Shown here in pieces: positions 24,775 through 37,189 of a DNA stretch of 64,000 nt. Every line of letters starts with the position of its first letter. Within the stretch, counting starts at the first letter, position 1. The stretch covers positions 682,001 through 746,000 of the forward strand of contig NW_024104415.1 of NCBI RefSeq assembly GCF_003945595.2. Direction: 5' to 3'. The translations under genes and the position numbers were made by a program. The notes beneath the pieces are model-generated. The model was given only the letters and a program-made list of their open reading frames with translations. It was not told where the DNA came from and made no database searches. The DNA is from Pipra filicauda (taxonomy: Eukaryota > Chordata > Aves > Passeriformes > Pipridae).

Positions 24775-26555
24775 CATATGTGCTAGTTGTTGTGCTGGAA
24801 TGAAGCACTGTGCAATTGATGCTGCTGTTGATGTGCACTCTGTGGCATTAACGTGAAATTTAATCTCAATATGCATTAAAAAAAGGGCCATTCTGTGGAA
24901 CTCCAGTGTTTGGGGTCGGGGCAGCACTGCTCTCAGTGCACACTCTACTTCTGACACTATTTTTCCATGAGCCTTCTGTCAGTGCAACTCTTGCGTATTT
25001 ACCACAGGCTCATAGCAATGCTACAGTGGATTTTACTATGATTAGGCTTTGAATTCATTGTGTGGAGTTAAACTTTCTCCAGTTTTTGTACTTAATTTTT
25101 TTGTAAGGTATGGACAAAAATGTCAGTAACTAATTTTTTTTTCTAGGTCACCATACACTATTATGAGCTTGCCTCCTTTCTATCAGATTACAACAATTCA
25201 GTTTCTACCCAACAGTTTTTTAAAATAAATATTCACTGAGTGAGAAAGGGATGATATTCTAAAATTGTTAGAGCTCGTTGTTAAAAATGACCTTTGTGCA
25301 ATAGTAGGTTATTTTATTTAAATAGAAGGCTTAAAAATAAGTTCTTCATTTCAGCAGAGCAGATTTTGAGAGACTGAGAGAATCGCTTGACCATTTACTG
25401 AGCTGGTGAGCTTAGGAACAGGAAGGAATTCCTGGACTGCTCCAGGAATTGGTGCCAGTTGTTGGGGCAACCAAGAAGGAGGCAAAGGGCTTGGTCCTTT
25501 CTGTGTGAATAATTGGGTTGGGGAGAATCTTGTGAGTAACCAGAGAGCCAGGGAAGGATGGAAGAAGGAGAGATCAAAGTGACCAAAATGATGGACCTGG
25601 GCACTGCTCCAGAGAACAAGAGAACTCGTAGTCTTGTGTTGGACCACACTTGATGGTGTTTCCTAACACCAACCTTTGTGTCTATCTCTGAAGTCTGGTT
25701 CCTCTCACCTTAGACATGTGCCTCAAGTGCATCTTTTCCTTTCAAAATTCTGTTGTTCACTCTCTGTGTTCATCCAGGCTGAGATATTCATGCCCTGGCT
25801 TCTCTTCAGCTTCTGTTTCTGGGCTGGTGAATATTTATGAGCAATAAAACATCCTGTCCAGAATAGCTAATAGCAGAGGGATCATGGTAGAGGGAGGTCA
25901 TGTCCTCGCTCTACCCAGGAGCTCTCAGCCATCTCATCCAAGTGCCTGAACTCCAGGTTAAATGCTGCTTCAGGAAAGTGAAGCTTTTTTTTTCCCCTCT
26001 GGGCTTGTATTTAAGAATTATAGGCAATCTCTTTTCTACCTGTAGTAGAATGGGAACAGTAATGAAATACCAAAGGTTTTCTCCTGAGAGACTCCTCCAA
26101 AAGAGCCAGTGCTGAGCAATCTCACCAACAGGAAATCCAACCAGCCCCATCTGTAATTAGCTTGGCATCCATTCTTTTCAGCCAGTTTCCACCCCCCCTC
26201 AATACCACACTTCCAACACCTCTAATTTTAGACTGGGTCTGTGTATGGAGATTGAGGAGTGCCAAGAGTGTAGTAATGTGCTGAGGACTGATTTGATGGA
26301 AACGTGACTGATGCTGATGGAAACATGCCCAACTACCCACACTTGGAGAGCCACAGTGAAATCTGGGGGAGTGGTGGATTAGCATTGCCAGTTAGGTGGA
26401 TTTTCAGCCCCAATGTCTGTCACAGGTGTCCAGGGGCTGCTCACAACACTGAGCTCTGCTTTCACCCAATGGGGCCAGTTCTCAATTTGGACAGCAGTTT
26501 GGTCATGTTTTGGGTGGGAATGTTGGTCTGCTGGAGGGCAGAAAGCTCTGCAGGC
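24775..26555. other. Intergenic, no feature recognised
   Basis: Unique sequence without a convincing exon or repeat. Confidence 0.45.
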
Positions 26556-26559
26556 TGAA

Positions 26560-26900
26560 TCCATGGGCTGAGACCAACAGGGTGAGGATCAACAAGGCCA
26601 AGTGCTGGGTCTTGCACTTGGGTCACAACAACCCCATGGGATGCTCCAGGCTAGACCAGAGGGGCTGGAAAAGGCCTTGGGAGTGCTGATGACAGTGGCT
26701 GAATGTGAGCCCAGGTGGGCAAGAAGCCAGTGGCACCTGGCTTGGATCAGCCATAGTGTGGGCACAGGCCCAGGGCAGTGCCTGTCCCTGTGCTGGGCAC
26801 TCGTGAGGCCACACCTCAAATGCTGGGTGCAGCTCTGGGCCCCTCATGACAAAAAAAATATTGAGGGGCTGGAGCATGTCCAGAGAAGGGAACAGAATTT
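26560..26900 (+). mobile_element. CR1 LINE internal fragment
   Basis: Contains the CR1 lines 'caaggccaagtgctgggtc', 'gggcagtgcctgtccctgtg' and 'ggggctggagcatgtccaga', which lie just upstream of the usual 3' part. The 3' tail is missing. Confidence 0.82.
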
Positions 26901-27003
26901 ATGCTAATCCTGCACTCTCAGAGCACGTGCAGGGCTTTGGCTTCAGTTCCTCTTGATCTCAGTGCGAGTTAAACTCTGGGCATCACTTTGAACTTTTCTT
27001 CTT

Positions 27004-27109
27004 AGAAATTTGGGCACTTCAGCTTCTAAAACCTTCCGATCGTATAGATGACATATAGAAATTTGGGCACTTCAGCTTCTAAAACCTTCCGATCGTATAG
27101 ATGACATAT
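27004..27109. repeat. Perfect 53-bp tandem duplication
   Basis: The segment starting 'agaaatttgggcacttcagc' at 27004 is repeated without change at 27057. The second copy ends at the left edge of the next CR1. Confidence 0.95.
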
Positions 27110-27111
27110 AT

Positions 27112-27265
27112 AGCCCAGGATGGACTCGCCATTCCTGGAAGTGTCCAAGGCTGGGTTGGAGAGGGCTTGGAGCAACCTGGTGTAGTGGAAGGTGTTCCTG
27201 CCCGTGGCAGGAGGTAGGATGAGCTTTAAGGTTCTTCCCAACCAACGCCAGTCTGGGATTCTATA
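27112..27265 (+). mobile_element. CR1 LINE 3' fragment
   Basis: Contains 'cattcctggaagtgtccaag' to the tail 'gtctgggattctata'. Diverged from the typical copy. Confidence 0.88.
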
Positions 27266-27269
27266 AATT

Positions 27270-29280
27270 TTTAAAAAATAGGAAGCTGCTCCATGAAGGC
27301 TTCCCCCCAGCAGAGTGGCAGTTCCTAAATAGGTGCTACCTACAATCCTGTAAACTCTGGATAAATGAGTATAGTTTAACTAATGCCAGCACTTGCTTGT
27401 TTGGCTGATAAAAAGCTTTTCTGGTTGGGCTGTTTATGAAAAAATCCCTCTTCCCTTGGCACATGAGCATTTTAAAGGTAGTTTACTGTGTTTTAAAATA
27501 GGGGTAACTATAGTCTGTTTTTCCTGAAGGCCTTGTTTAGATCCTGTCCCCCTGTGGCAGCAGGGGAGTCCAGCTCAAACCTGGGTTTTGAACACTGGAA
27601 ATCTGAGCTCCTGAGTAGATCCAGGTTTTACTGCTGCATATTTAAAAATGGGCATAGAGACAAAATTGGGTCTAAATTCAAATACTGACTTGGAATTTTG
27701 CAGGATTTCAGAAATGCCTCAGTTCCAACTTGGTATTGGGCTTAAATCCGTCTTATTTAAAAAAAAAAAAAAACAAAACCAAAAAAGTTTCACTGGAAGT
27801 TTCAGATGATGATAATCATAAATGGAATTAATGTAACTTGGTTTCTTGTATAAGGACTCCTTGAGAGTTCTGGCAGAGACTGAAGCAAGTGGGCTCATGA
27901 CCAAATGATCTCCCAGCTCTCCAACCTGCTCCTTTATCATCCGTGCTATTTCTCTGCTCTGATATGGGCAAGATGAATAAAAAAATCCATGCATCCCTGC
28001 CAGACTTACCTGTCTGTCACCTATAGACAGAGTTCAGTTTCTCCATATGTTCTCTAATTAAAATCAGGGAAGTATTTTAGTGATGTTTAAAGTGCCCAGA
28101 AAATTTTAGAGGAGCTGTGGCTACGGATTAGATTCAGAGTATGGGTTTAAGCTGGTGTTTAATTTGGGGCTAAGATTCAGCTACAGCTTTGGGTATATAA
28201 CATTTAATTCTCTGCTCTTATAAAATGGGAAAAACTTTTTGCAGTTCAGTGAAATTCATGACATGATTTCTGATGTCTCAAGGAACAGGCATAATCTGCA
28301 TCCCATAATCACTTACAGTGGGGTGAATCATGCAGCACAAACCAGGCTTAAAAAAAGGGCATTCTGCAAACCTGCTTCATTATCTAATAATGCTCAGGGA
28401 TTCCTAGGGCCCTGTCCTACAAGATATTGAACAATTTTAACTTGAGAAACACAAAAAGCTGATTTATAACGAGCAGCCTGTATTTGCTGACAGTTTTGGA
28501 TAATAGTGCTCAAACACACTTTTCTTGACAATTCTAAAGCCAAGGGGTGGTTATTTAGAGAATTAAACTTGCCATAAAAGTACAAATTAAATTAAAAGAA
28601 ACACTTAATTAGTTTTTGATCACTCAAGAGGTTTGTTTTTTTTTTATTTCTTATTTTCTTTCTTGACTCCCTAAATTCTCCCTAAGTTTAAAGGCTTCCC
28701 CTTGGGAATTGTAGTTATGGTAAATTTATACTACCTGTCACGCAGATACATTACCTGCTGACATTAAAGTCTTCTGAAATTAAAATGGACAAGGGCAGAT
28801 GTTGCCAGGTTTAAAAATAAAATTAAAACAACAGCAGCAGTGCAGCAGCTCATCCAAATTCCTCAGCACTCAGGGCTTAATTCCATGGTACTGTACTGGT
28901 ATCTGTCAACCATTCATGCAATTAAGAGAAAATATCTCCCAAGGTTTCCATGGTGCTGAAGCACTCCAGGAGAACAGCCAGCCCACACGGGCCCCAGGAG
29001 CCATGAAATATTAATTCAGTACAAGCACATGTTCAATAATCTCAACATTTAATACAGGCTCTAGTAATTCAGTCCCAGCAAATTATTCAGTTAAACAGAG
29101 CAGAGCCAGATAGGATCCTACTTGGTAATGACTTTATTTGCAAAAAAGGGCCTATTTATTGGGGAATTAGGGTGGGGATGTGAAAGTGGTGGTTTTATGT
29201 GAGCAGTGCAGATATTGTGGCTGCTGGGGCATGACCCAGGCTGAGCAGCTCCAGCCCAGGTGAGCGTGGAAAGCTCAGGT
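27270..29280. other. Intergenic, no feature recognised
   Basis: Unique sequence with a poly(A) run near 27758. No exon recognised. Confidence 0.45.
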
Positions 29281-29283
29281 TTT

Positions 29284-29350
29284 AAGGTTAGTTAGGGTTG
29301 GAAGGGACCTCTGGAGATCATCTGCCCACATGGCAATAGCTGGCAGTTCC
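29284..29350 (-). mobile_element. Short CR1-like tail
   Basis: The line 'gttggaagggacctctggag' followed by 'atcatctgcccacatgg' resembles a CR1 tail on the reverse strand; very short. Confidence 0.5.
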
Positions 29351-29487
29351 CCAAACCCCACAGGAATGTTAAGTCCGTACTTAGAAGATGTTACTACCAA
29401 GCATAACTTGGAGATGAAGCCCAGAAGAAAAGGGAGTTTGAAATGCTGCATCAAGCAGAGAATGATGAATTTACTCCATGGCTCTGA

Positions 29488-29790
29488 GATCATGGAATCG
29501 TAGAAATTGTGGAAGGGTTTGGATTTGAAGGGACCTTGAAGCTCATCCAGTTCTACCTGCTGCCATGGACCTGCTGCCATGGACAGGGACACCTTCCACT
29601 ATCCCAGGTTGCTCCAAGCCCCATTCAACTTGACCTTTGAACATTTCTGAGGTGGGGCAGCCACAGCTTCTCCTGGAATTCCATCCCAGTCCCTCACCAC
29701 CCTCACAGGGAGGAATTCTTCCCCAATATCCCATCTAACGCTGCCCTCTGGCAGTGGGAAGCCATTCCCTCTTATCCTGGCACTGAAGCT
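29488..29790 (-). mobile_element. CR1 LINE 3' fragment with a 14-bp internal duplication
   Basis: From 'atcatggaatcgtagaaatt' to 'ctggcagtgggaagccattc'. The 14-mer CTGCTGCCATGGAC occurs twice in tandem at 29557-29584. Confidence 0.9.
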
Positions 29791-30104
29791 GACGGAGGAC
29801 AGGTAGATCCCAAATGGAACTGGTCTCTGTGTCTGTTGCAAGGAATTGTGTGTTGCAGAGTGGATTGTGGGGGAAGCTATGCCTCCTCCATCAGTACCAG
29901 TGCTCATCCCATGCAGCACAATCCTCTCCCCTTGCCTGTTTGCTGGACTTGTGCTTGAAGTTAAAAGAAACATTTCCTGATGCTTGGGAATGCCCAATGG
30001 ACTTTACTAAGGGCACAGGGAGAAGTTATGTCTCGTAGTAGTGTCTTCTAATCATGGACTTGACACTCATGTAGGGTTTGGGGGCCTGCCAGCTGTTCCC
30101 ATGT

Positions 30105-30162
30105 GGACAGATGATTTCCAGAGGTCACTTCCAACCCTTACTGCTCTGTGATTCTGTGACGC
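30105..30162 (+). mobile_element. Short CR1-like tail
   Basis: 'gatgatttccagaggtcact' then 'ctctgtgattctgtgac' is a CR1 3' end of about 55 bp. Confidence 0.55.
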
Positions 30163-30164
30163 AA

Positions 30165-31825
30165 AGTTGTAGTGAAATCGTGGTTTCAAATTCCTGTGGG
30201 ATACAGCTAGGGATGAGCCCTGCAGAGCTGAGTCCAGAGCTAGGGGATGAAGAGGGCTTTTATTTTCTCATTTCTAGGTGGGTCCTGCCTGCCTAGTTGT
30301 CACTTTGCCATTTCCTTTCGGCAGGCAGCACGATGTGCAGGAACAGCTGGGATAAACCTGGATTAGCTGGAGTTAGTTACGCCAGAGCAGCATCTTCTCT
30401 CTCAAAGTAAATCCCATCCTGACTTAAGCTTTTCAGAAGAAAACTTTCTCTAGTGAAAGGTCTTCAAGGGTGATGCGACTTGTTCCCAACTCCAGCCTGA
30501 AGTACCTCAAGGTCTCTGCTGCTGCTCTTGTTTCCAGCCTGGAGCTGCTATGGAGGCTTTGGGAGGAATCAGAATTATTTGTCCTAGAGATATTTTTAAG
30601 ACCTGCAGATGAAAGGGCTGTGTCAGCCCCTCTGTCTTCCTTTCATCTCTTCTTTGTAACACGATGCTGGTTTTTGTTGTTCATGTTGTTGTTGGGAAGG
30701 GAGAAGGGCTGGAAGTTGTGAAGGGACAGTCACACAGTGACTTTTTAGAACCCAATTGTCCAATTAGCTGAATAACTTATCACTTGCCTTGCACTAGAAA
30801 GGACAGATCACAGCCTGAAATGCTGTCAGTCCAAGGTGGTTTTCCAAGAGTTGATGAGACATTTCCAACACAAGCAAAGGGTTGTGAGAATGGATGTTTA
30901 TCCTGACAAATCATAGGAAAATTGAGAATTATAGTCTCTTGCTCAATTTCTAAATATCCTAAATAGGGCTCTGTTTGCCCCCTTAAGTTAGACCAGGTAA
31001 TGGATTAGATGTTGGCAGCTGGAAAAAGTCTTTAAGGGGCTGCTCTGTATTTATTTTAAACTTCTCAGGTGTCTGATCTACAAAAACCTGAGAAAATATG
31101 TGCAGATAAAGTTTCAAGAAGAAAGGGAGTGAAAACTCTGCTTGAAAGGGAAAAGTTGAGAGGGAAATATCAAGGTTTTCTGCTTTTTTCCTTTTTTCCT
31201 AATTTTTCCACTTCAGATGCTAATTAACATTTCAGAGAAAGGAAGTCTTTGCTAAAAATCCAACATCTTTCCTTAAGGCTTGCCTTAAAAGGAATTCAAG
31301 AATAGTCTCAAAAAACAGGCTAATATTGGCATTCCAAATATTTTAAGGACAAACTAAAGAACAAATCAAGCAAAGCCATTCTAGACAGTCTTTCAACCCC
31401 ACATAAAGAAACAGATTCAGGCAAAAGTGTTTTTAAATACTTTGCAGCTCATCTTTCAGTCCTTTTCCCTTATTTTTCTGAATGAGATGTCATTCTGAAT
31501 GAGTTGGTCCATTCAGGTATTTATGGAGTGACTTCCCCCACTGCTGGTCACACAAGTTGCTGCACACAATGGTGGCAGCTCAAAGTAGTGAATTCTTTAA
31601 TACACTGACTATGTTAAATTTCAGTTTATTGCCTCTGAACCCACAGTTTGTCCCTTTGCAATGAGCTGGTGACTACAAAAAACAGGAGGTGGTGGTTGCA
31701 GGTCTGGAGGCAGAAGATGGAATGAAATTGGTCAGGCTCAGAGCAGAACCTGGGCCTTGGATCTGGGAATGACTGAGGGCAATCCACCATCTCCAAGTCT
31801 GACTTAGGAAAAGAAACCAGCTTTC
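30165..31825. other. Intergenic, no feature recognised
   Basis: Unique sequence without a convincing exon or repeat. Confidence 0.45.
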
Positions 31826-31827
31826 TG

Positions 31828-32170
31828 GTGCTTGGGCCTGTCCAACCTGGCCTTGGACACTTCCAGGGATGGGGCAGCCACAGCTTCTCTGGGCAACCTG
31901 GGCCAGGGCCTCCCCACCCTCACAGGGAACAATTCCTTCCCAATATCCCATCTAACCCTGCCCTCTGGCAGTGGGAAGCCAATCCCCGTGTCCTGTCCCT
32001 TCAGGCCCTTGTCCCAAGTCCCTGTCCAGCTCTCTTGGAGCCCCTTTAGGCACTGGAAGGGGCTCTAAGATCTCCCTGGAGCCTTCTCTTCTCCAAGTGA
32101 ACACCCCCAGCTCTCCCAGCCTGTCTCCAGAGCAAAGGGGCTCCAGTCCTTGGAGCATCTTCATGGCCCT
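31828..32170 (-). mobile_element. CR1 LINE 3' fragment, tail missing
   Basis: Starts within the 'ccaacctggccttggacact' line and runs to 'cagcctgtctccagagcaaa' and 'ggagcatcttcatggcc'. Closely similar to the copy in RPE65 intron 5, but lacks the terminal 3' segment. Confidence 0.9.
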
Positions 32171-32179
32171 AAAATGGTT

Positions 32180-34045
32180 TTCAGCAGAAAAATCAGCTAC
32201 TCTGTTGTTGTCCAGATCACATTTGCTTGATTTAGTCATCAGTAAAAATCTTACTAGACAATTCATCAGTCTTTATTTACTTCCTTGTGATATGACACAG
32301 AAATGGTAGTTATTTTGTTTAATGACTAAAGGAATTGTCTTGAAAAAAATTAACTAATGGTTTTCCCATTTTCCTTGCTTTAGTGAGAACATTTATGTTT
32401 TGTTAAGTTGGGCACTGTAATCTTCCCAAGATTTATTTTTTGCATTGTGTCTCACTGCTAAAACAAAACAAATCTCTAATGAAAATCCTGCAGAAGACAA
32501 ATCCCACACCCAGTGGCATCCTCTGGTATGAGACGGACAGCACTGCTGAAAAATTGCCACTTGAACCTTATTTATGTGAAACTCTTCAGAAACCATTTAT
32601 CACCACTTATCTGCAGAATGTTTTTCCCTTTGTAACCAATAAGATATTTCACCCCGAAGACCTTTCAAACTTTCAGTCATATGTTAATGTGGCAGCTGGG
32701 AGTGAACTTCTAACGTGACGCTAAATTAATTTTACTTGTGACAGCACAGAGATCCATGAGTGTGTTCTGGATTTCCATCTTCTGGGCATGTTTTTTTGCC
32801 TCTTATTGTATCTCCTGATATTTTTCCAGATGGGATTTGAAAAGTATTTTGCTGCTGAAACAAAGGGCATTTTTGCCCTTTCTACTTATTGAGGGGAAAA
32901 ATTCTGTTTCCTAGTTGTCCAAGTATGATTTTTGGTCCTCTATTTCTGGCTTCCAGCTTTCTTTACAGACATTTTAATTTTGCCTTCTCTTTCTGCCAAG
33001 GGCAAACCTTTTTTTTTTTTTTTTTTTGGCTCCTGCTGTAGCTCTGTGCTGCTTGGCCAGGGTGTGTGGGGGTGCACCTGGCTTCGGAGGAGCCGCTGTC
33101 TTGGCCAAGCTCTTGGAGGCCACAGTGGAGCTGGAATACCAAGATGAGGATTACTTGTGGTTGTGATGGTGAAATCACTGATGGATAAAGGACTTTATAT
33201 TGAAAGCTGTGTGTGCTGGCTTAGCCGTAGGAACTCACCTATGGCTTTGAGTTTTGTTTTCCCCACTAATCCACTCCTAAGGAAAGAGCAGAATTGAGTG
33301 TCTGTTTTTGTAAAGTTCAAGTGAACTCCTAAAAGCAGTGCTGAGTCTGGGATCATTCCTGATGTCCTGACCCCACTTAACCCAAATACTCCCAGGATTT
33401 CAACCATTCAGCCCTTTCTGTGCTATTTTTCTGCTTTGCTTCTGTTTCCTCACTCCATCTGTCTCCTTTTGCTGCCTCATCAGGGAGAAGCCATGGGTCA
33501 CATCCAAAGGCCACCTACTTGTGTGAGGCTCCCACAGTGTCTCTCAGTTAACAGGATTGGAACAGGAAGCCTACATTTAGTATTTATATGTTGCTTCTTG
33601 TTATCTCTGGAGCCTCTCCTGCTCACTGCAGTGAAGTTAGGGTGAACCTCATGTCACCTGGTGGGGATGGGAGTGTTTTGTCTCCGTGCATTTGTACTGA
33701 GCAGAATTTGTTTTAAATGTCCTCCCCAGCAGCTTTTGGCACAAATCTGTCCCTGACTTCTTTTCTGTTAGTAAATAATTTCTGATGTATCACACCAGTA
33801 CTCCCTGCAATGGGATGTCTGTGAAGGAAAGAGGCTCCTGCAGGGCAGAGTCTGGCTGTGCCCACCAGCCCTTGCCCTGGAAGGGGTGGCTGCTCTCTGG
33901 GCTTTTTGCATTTGTAGCTATGGTTTTCCTTCCCTGTGTGCTTCTGTTCAGGCACGGAATGAGGCTACAACTCTTGAGTAAGAGCTGGAAGCCTTCAAAC
34001 ACATCATGAGCTCTTTGGGATAGTTTTAAAGACAATTTTGGAGTA
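32180..34045. other. Intergenic; poly(T) run, no gene recognised
   Basis: A 19-base T run lies at 33009-33027. A 92-codon open frame at 32440-32718 (+) has no recognisable domain and I do not call it a gene. Confidence 0.45.
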
Positions 34046-34049
34046 AACT

Positions 34050-34315
34050 GATGCATCAGGACAAGAGGAAATGACCTCAAGCTGTGCCAGGAGAGGTTCA
34101 GGTTGGATGTCAGGAAGAATTTCTTCCTGGAAAGGCTGATCAGGCATTGGAAGGGGCTGTCCAGGGAGGTGGTGGAGTCCCATCCCTGAAGGTGTCCAAG
34201 GAATGACTCGATGTGGCACTCAGTGCTTTGAGCTGGGTGATAAGGTGGGGATTGGGCACAGGTTGGACTCAATGGTCTGGGAGGGCTTTTCCAACCTCAG
34301 TGAGTCTGTGATCTT
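34050..34315 (+). mobile_element. CR1 LINE 3' fragment, third tail type
   Basis: Contains 'gaagaatttcttcctggaaa', 'gggaggtggtggagtccc' and 'ggcacaggttggactcaatg'. Confidence 0.88.
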
Positions 34316-34319
34316 TAAA

Positions 34320-36970
34320 GATGTTTGCAATGTGTGAAATCAGATGATATAAAGTGTCCTCCTCTTGCTAATGCTGCCCACTGACAGTCCTGACCTGGGT
34401 GTGTCTCTAGCCCATGGGTTCCTTCCCTGAGTTTCTTCAGTGCCAAGGGGTGGTGGGAATGAGCAGCCACATCTCATGTCCTTTGCAATTCCCACTAGAC
34501 CTTTTGCGTCTTGTATTTCTCTGGTTTTATTTTCACTGCTTCTGTTGTGCCCAGGCTCATCCATTAACATACTCTCCTGGCTCTTAATTAGGTGTATTAA
34601 TTCTGTATTTACAGAATTCCGTGTTTACAGAATTATGCAGATGTTTAAGTTCAATTCATAGTCCTTAACAGAATTTGAATAAAGAAAAACCTGTTTAAAG
34701 AGCATGTATTCCTTTTTCCTGCTGGTCTAGGGTGTATTTTTGCCTGTATATGCAGGGCAGTGTAATACAATATTGAATAGAACATAAAAGAGGTCAGGGA
34801 AACAATCTGAACTGCCATATATTATGATGTAAATACAACACAGGTAATAATTTACAGATGAAATGGAGCATACACTGCCCTGCTGGCTGAGAGGTCCAGC
34901 CCACCTCATTGATTAATCGAGAAAAATGGATTATTAAGCCTTCCTTGTCATGCTTTCAATGGAAATTCTCCTATGTATCTGTCTATCTTCCTTCTCTCAT
35001 CCCTCCCAGTTTGGATCTAAATTTGTTGTGCCTTTTATTCCTCTAGGGTTAGACCTCCATCCTCTGTGGGTTTGGATGCTCCTGCCCTGAATCCCTGCAT
35101 CCAAACCTCTGCCTTCCTAGCAAACCAACCCTACAGCCCATGCTTGTCTCCAGCCTCACAAAAAAATTAACTCATTAGACTCTTTTTTTTGCTTTAGCAA
35201 AACCCAACCCTTCATTCTCCTTGACCTTAGCTCTGTGGAGACTTCCAGTGGGAACATGGCAAATGGTCCAGCCAGAGGGTCTCCTGTGGGAAGAGCCCCA
35301 CCACAGCCTTGGTCCTCCCTGCCCACCTTTGTCTTGCCCCTGGCCACGGGTTTCCTTTTCTGTAGCTCATGAATGTGTTGGAGGAAGTCCTGAAGCTTCT
35401 CCCTGTGCACATACAGAGGAAAAATGGGACCAAGTTATATTTCTCCAGAATTTTAGGACTTTAGATTCCAAAGTGTAGCTCTGAGACAGGAGCAAAACTT
35501 AACACAAACTGTGTGGCTCTTGCGTCTGCTGGGTCAGAAGGGGTGGGTTTGGTGGTTCAATAGGAATCTTCTCACCTAATCTGTGCCTTGTATTCTGGTT
35601 TGAAAAGCTCAGACTGTGAGAAGAGAAAATAAACTGGTCTTGAGTTCCCCCGGTTTTACAGGCAGAATGTCAATGTTGTATTTCAAGCAGTGCCTGTGCC
35701 ATGAAGGTACTGAGAGAAGCACAAACTCTGATTTCCCTGCCTGGCAACTCTGGTGCTCTTGGTTTCTGTAAATCTCTTTATTCTCCAATCTGTGGTTGGG
35801 AAAGGCCACCTTGCTAATGAGAAAAGCCCCAGTGGGAGACACCAATAATGGGTGCTTAGTGTCCAGCTTTATCTAAAGCTCTTTTGTGTGTGGATTTAAA
35901 AAACCAAGCTGCTTTTATTATTTTTGTGAGTTTTATCTCTTCAGCTGGTCTGGAGACAGTGTATTAGTCAGATGTGGGGGTTGCGAATTCCCCATGATGT
36001 CAAACCCTGTGTTTTAATTAAAAATCCATGCTTTTGACATATTAAGCATCCATTAAAAGCATGGTTTGTCTGGGGAGGCACTGAGGGCTGGCTTGGAGCG
36101 AGCAAGACTGGGCAGATTAAATGTAAAATTGAATTGTTGCTTTGGATTATTATTATTATTTTGTTTATCTCCCAAACAATAGATCTGGAGGGCTTGGCTG
36201 GCTAGGGGTTTTCCCATTCTGAGTCTGACCATTTTTCACTGGTAAAATGGTGTGTTTTTATTTGATTAACATGGTGGGTGTTGGTCAGTGTCTCCTAAAT
36301 GCTGCTGGGCTTTCAAGGAGATTATAAATTGTATTTTTAAAACTTTGTGACACTGCTAAAAGGAACAAGATTATTTACAGGTGTGTTTGAATATGTTTGC
36401 GGGGCTGTGGTGTTTACTTAGAACTGAAAGGCTTCATTTATTTAAGAAGCAGGTATTAAGCACACCTGAATCATGCAAAATACATCAAGATGTTATTTAT
36501 CAGCACAAAAAGAAGCGATCATGTCCCTGGCCTTGGTCCAGGAACACTGTGTGCACCTGAAAGTCTGTCGTGGGTGGCTGGTTCCTGAAGCAGAGGAATT
36601 TGCATCCTGGAAGGATGTTTCTCTGCTTTACTCCTGGATTTCAAGGTCCTTAGTTTCTTTCCTTGCCAGAAGTGCTACAGTTGTTGTTCAGGGACCCCAG
36701 TAGTGGGGTTTGGGTGCTGGGCTCCCACTCCTGCTCTCCCTGGCAGGTATCATGTGAGCAGAGTGTACTCTTGGAGGCTGGATTGACGAGGGCATCTGGA
36801 CATCTATAACAAAGGTGTGATTTTTCTTATTTTTCAGAGAAAAATCATGGAGTAAAAGGAAATCTTTAAAATAAAACCCAGAACAAAGAGGGACACTGAA
36901 TTGTAATTGCCCACTAAAGGGTTGTCTTGTTCTCCATCAATCAAACCCAAGCGCTAACACACCTCTGTTC
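34320..36970. other. Intergenic, no gene recognised
   Basis: Unique sequence. Contains the inverted repeat at 36026-36064 and a short (TTA)n run near 36150. Confidence 0.45.
36026..36064. repeat. Inverted repeat with 10-bp arms
   Basis: CCATGCTTTT at 36026-36035 and AAAAGCATGG at 36055-36064 are perfect reverse complements with a 19-bp spacer, in an AT-rich setting. Confidence 0.85.
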
Positions 36971-36979
36971 AAAGCAGCT

Positions 36980-37175
36980 TTCACAGAGAAGCTATGGCTG
37001 CCCCATCCCTGGAAGTTCAGAATTCGCAGAATATTCTGAATTGGAAGGGACCAAGGCCAGGTTGGACGGGGCTTGGAGCAACCTGGTCTTGTGGAAGGTG
37101 TCCCTGTCCATGGCAGAGGGTGGAATGGGATGAACTTTAAGTTCCCTGTCAACCCAAACCATTTCAGGATTCCAT
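36980..37175 (+). mobile_element. CR1 LINE 3' fragment carrying a foreign insert
   Basis: Typical line 'gctgccccatccctggaag' is interrupted at about 37016-37050 before resuming at 'ccaaggccaggttggacgg' and ending 'aaaccatttcaggattcc'. Confidence 0.9.
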
Positions 37176-37189
37176 CTTTCAGTTATACC

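Noticed and set aside
32440..32718. 92-codon plus-strand open frame
   Set aside because: No recognisable domain, no splice or promoter context, and a length common by chance.
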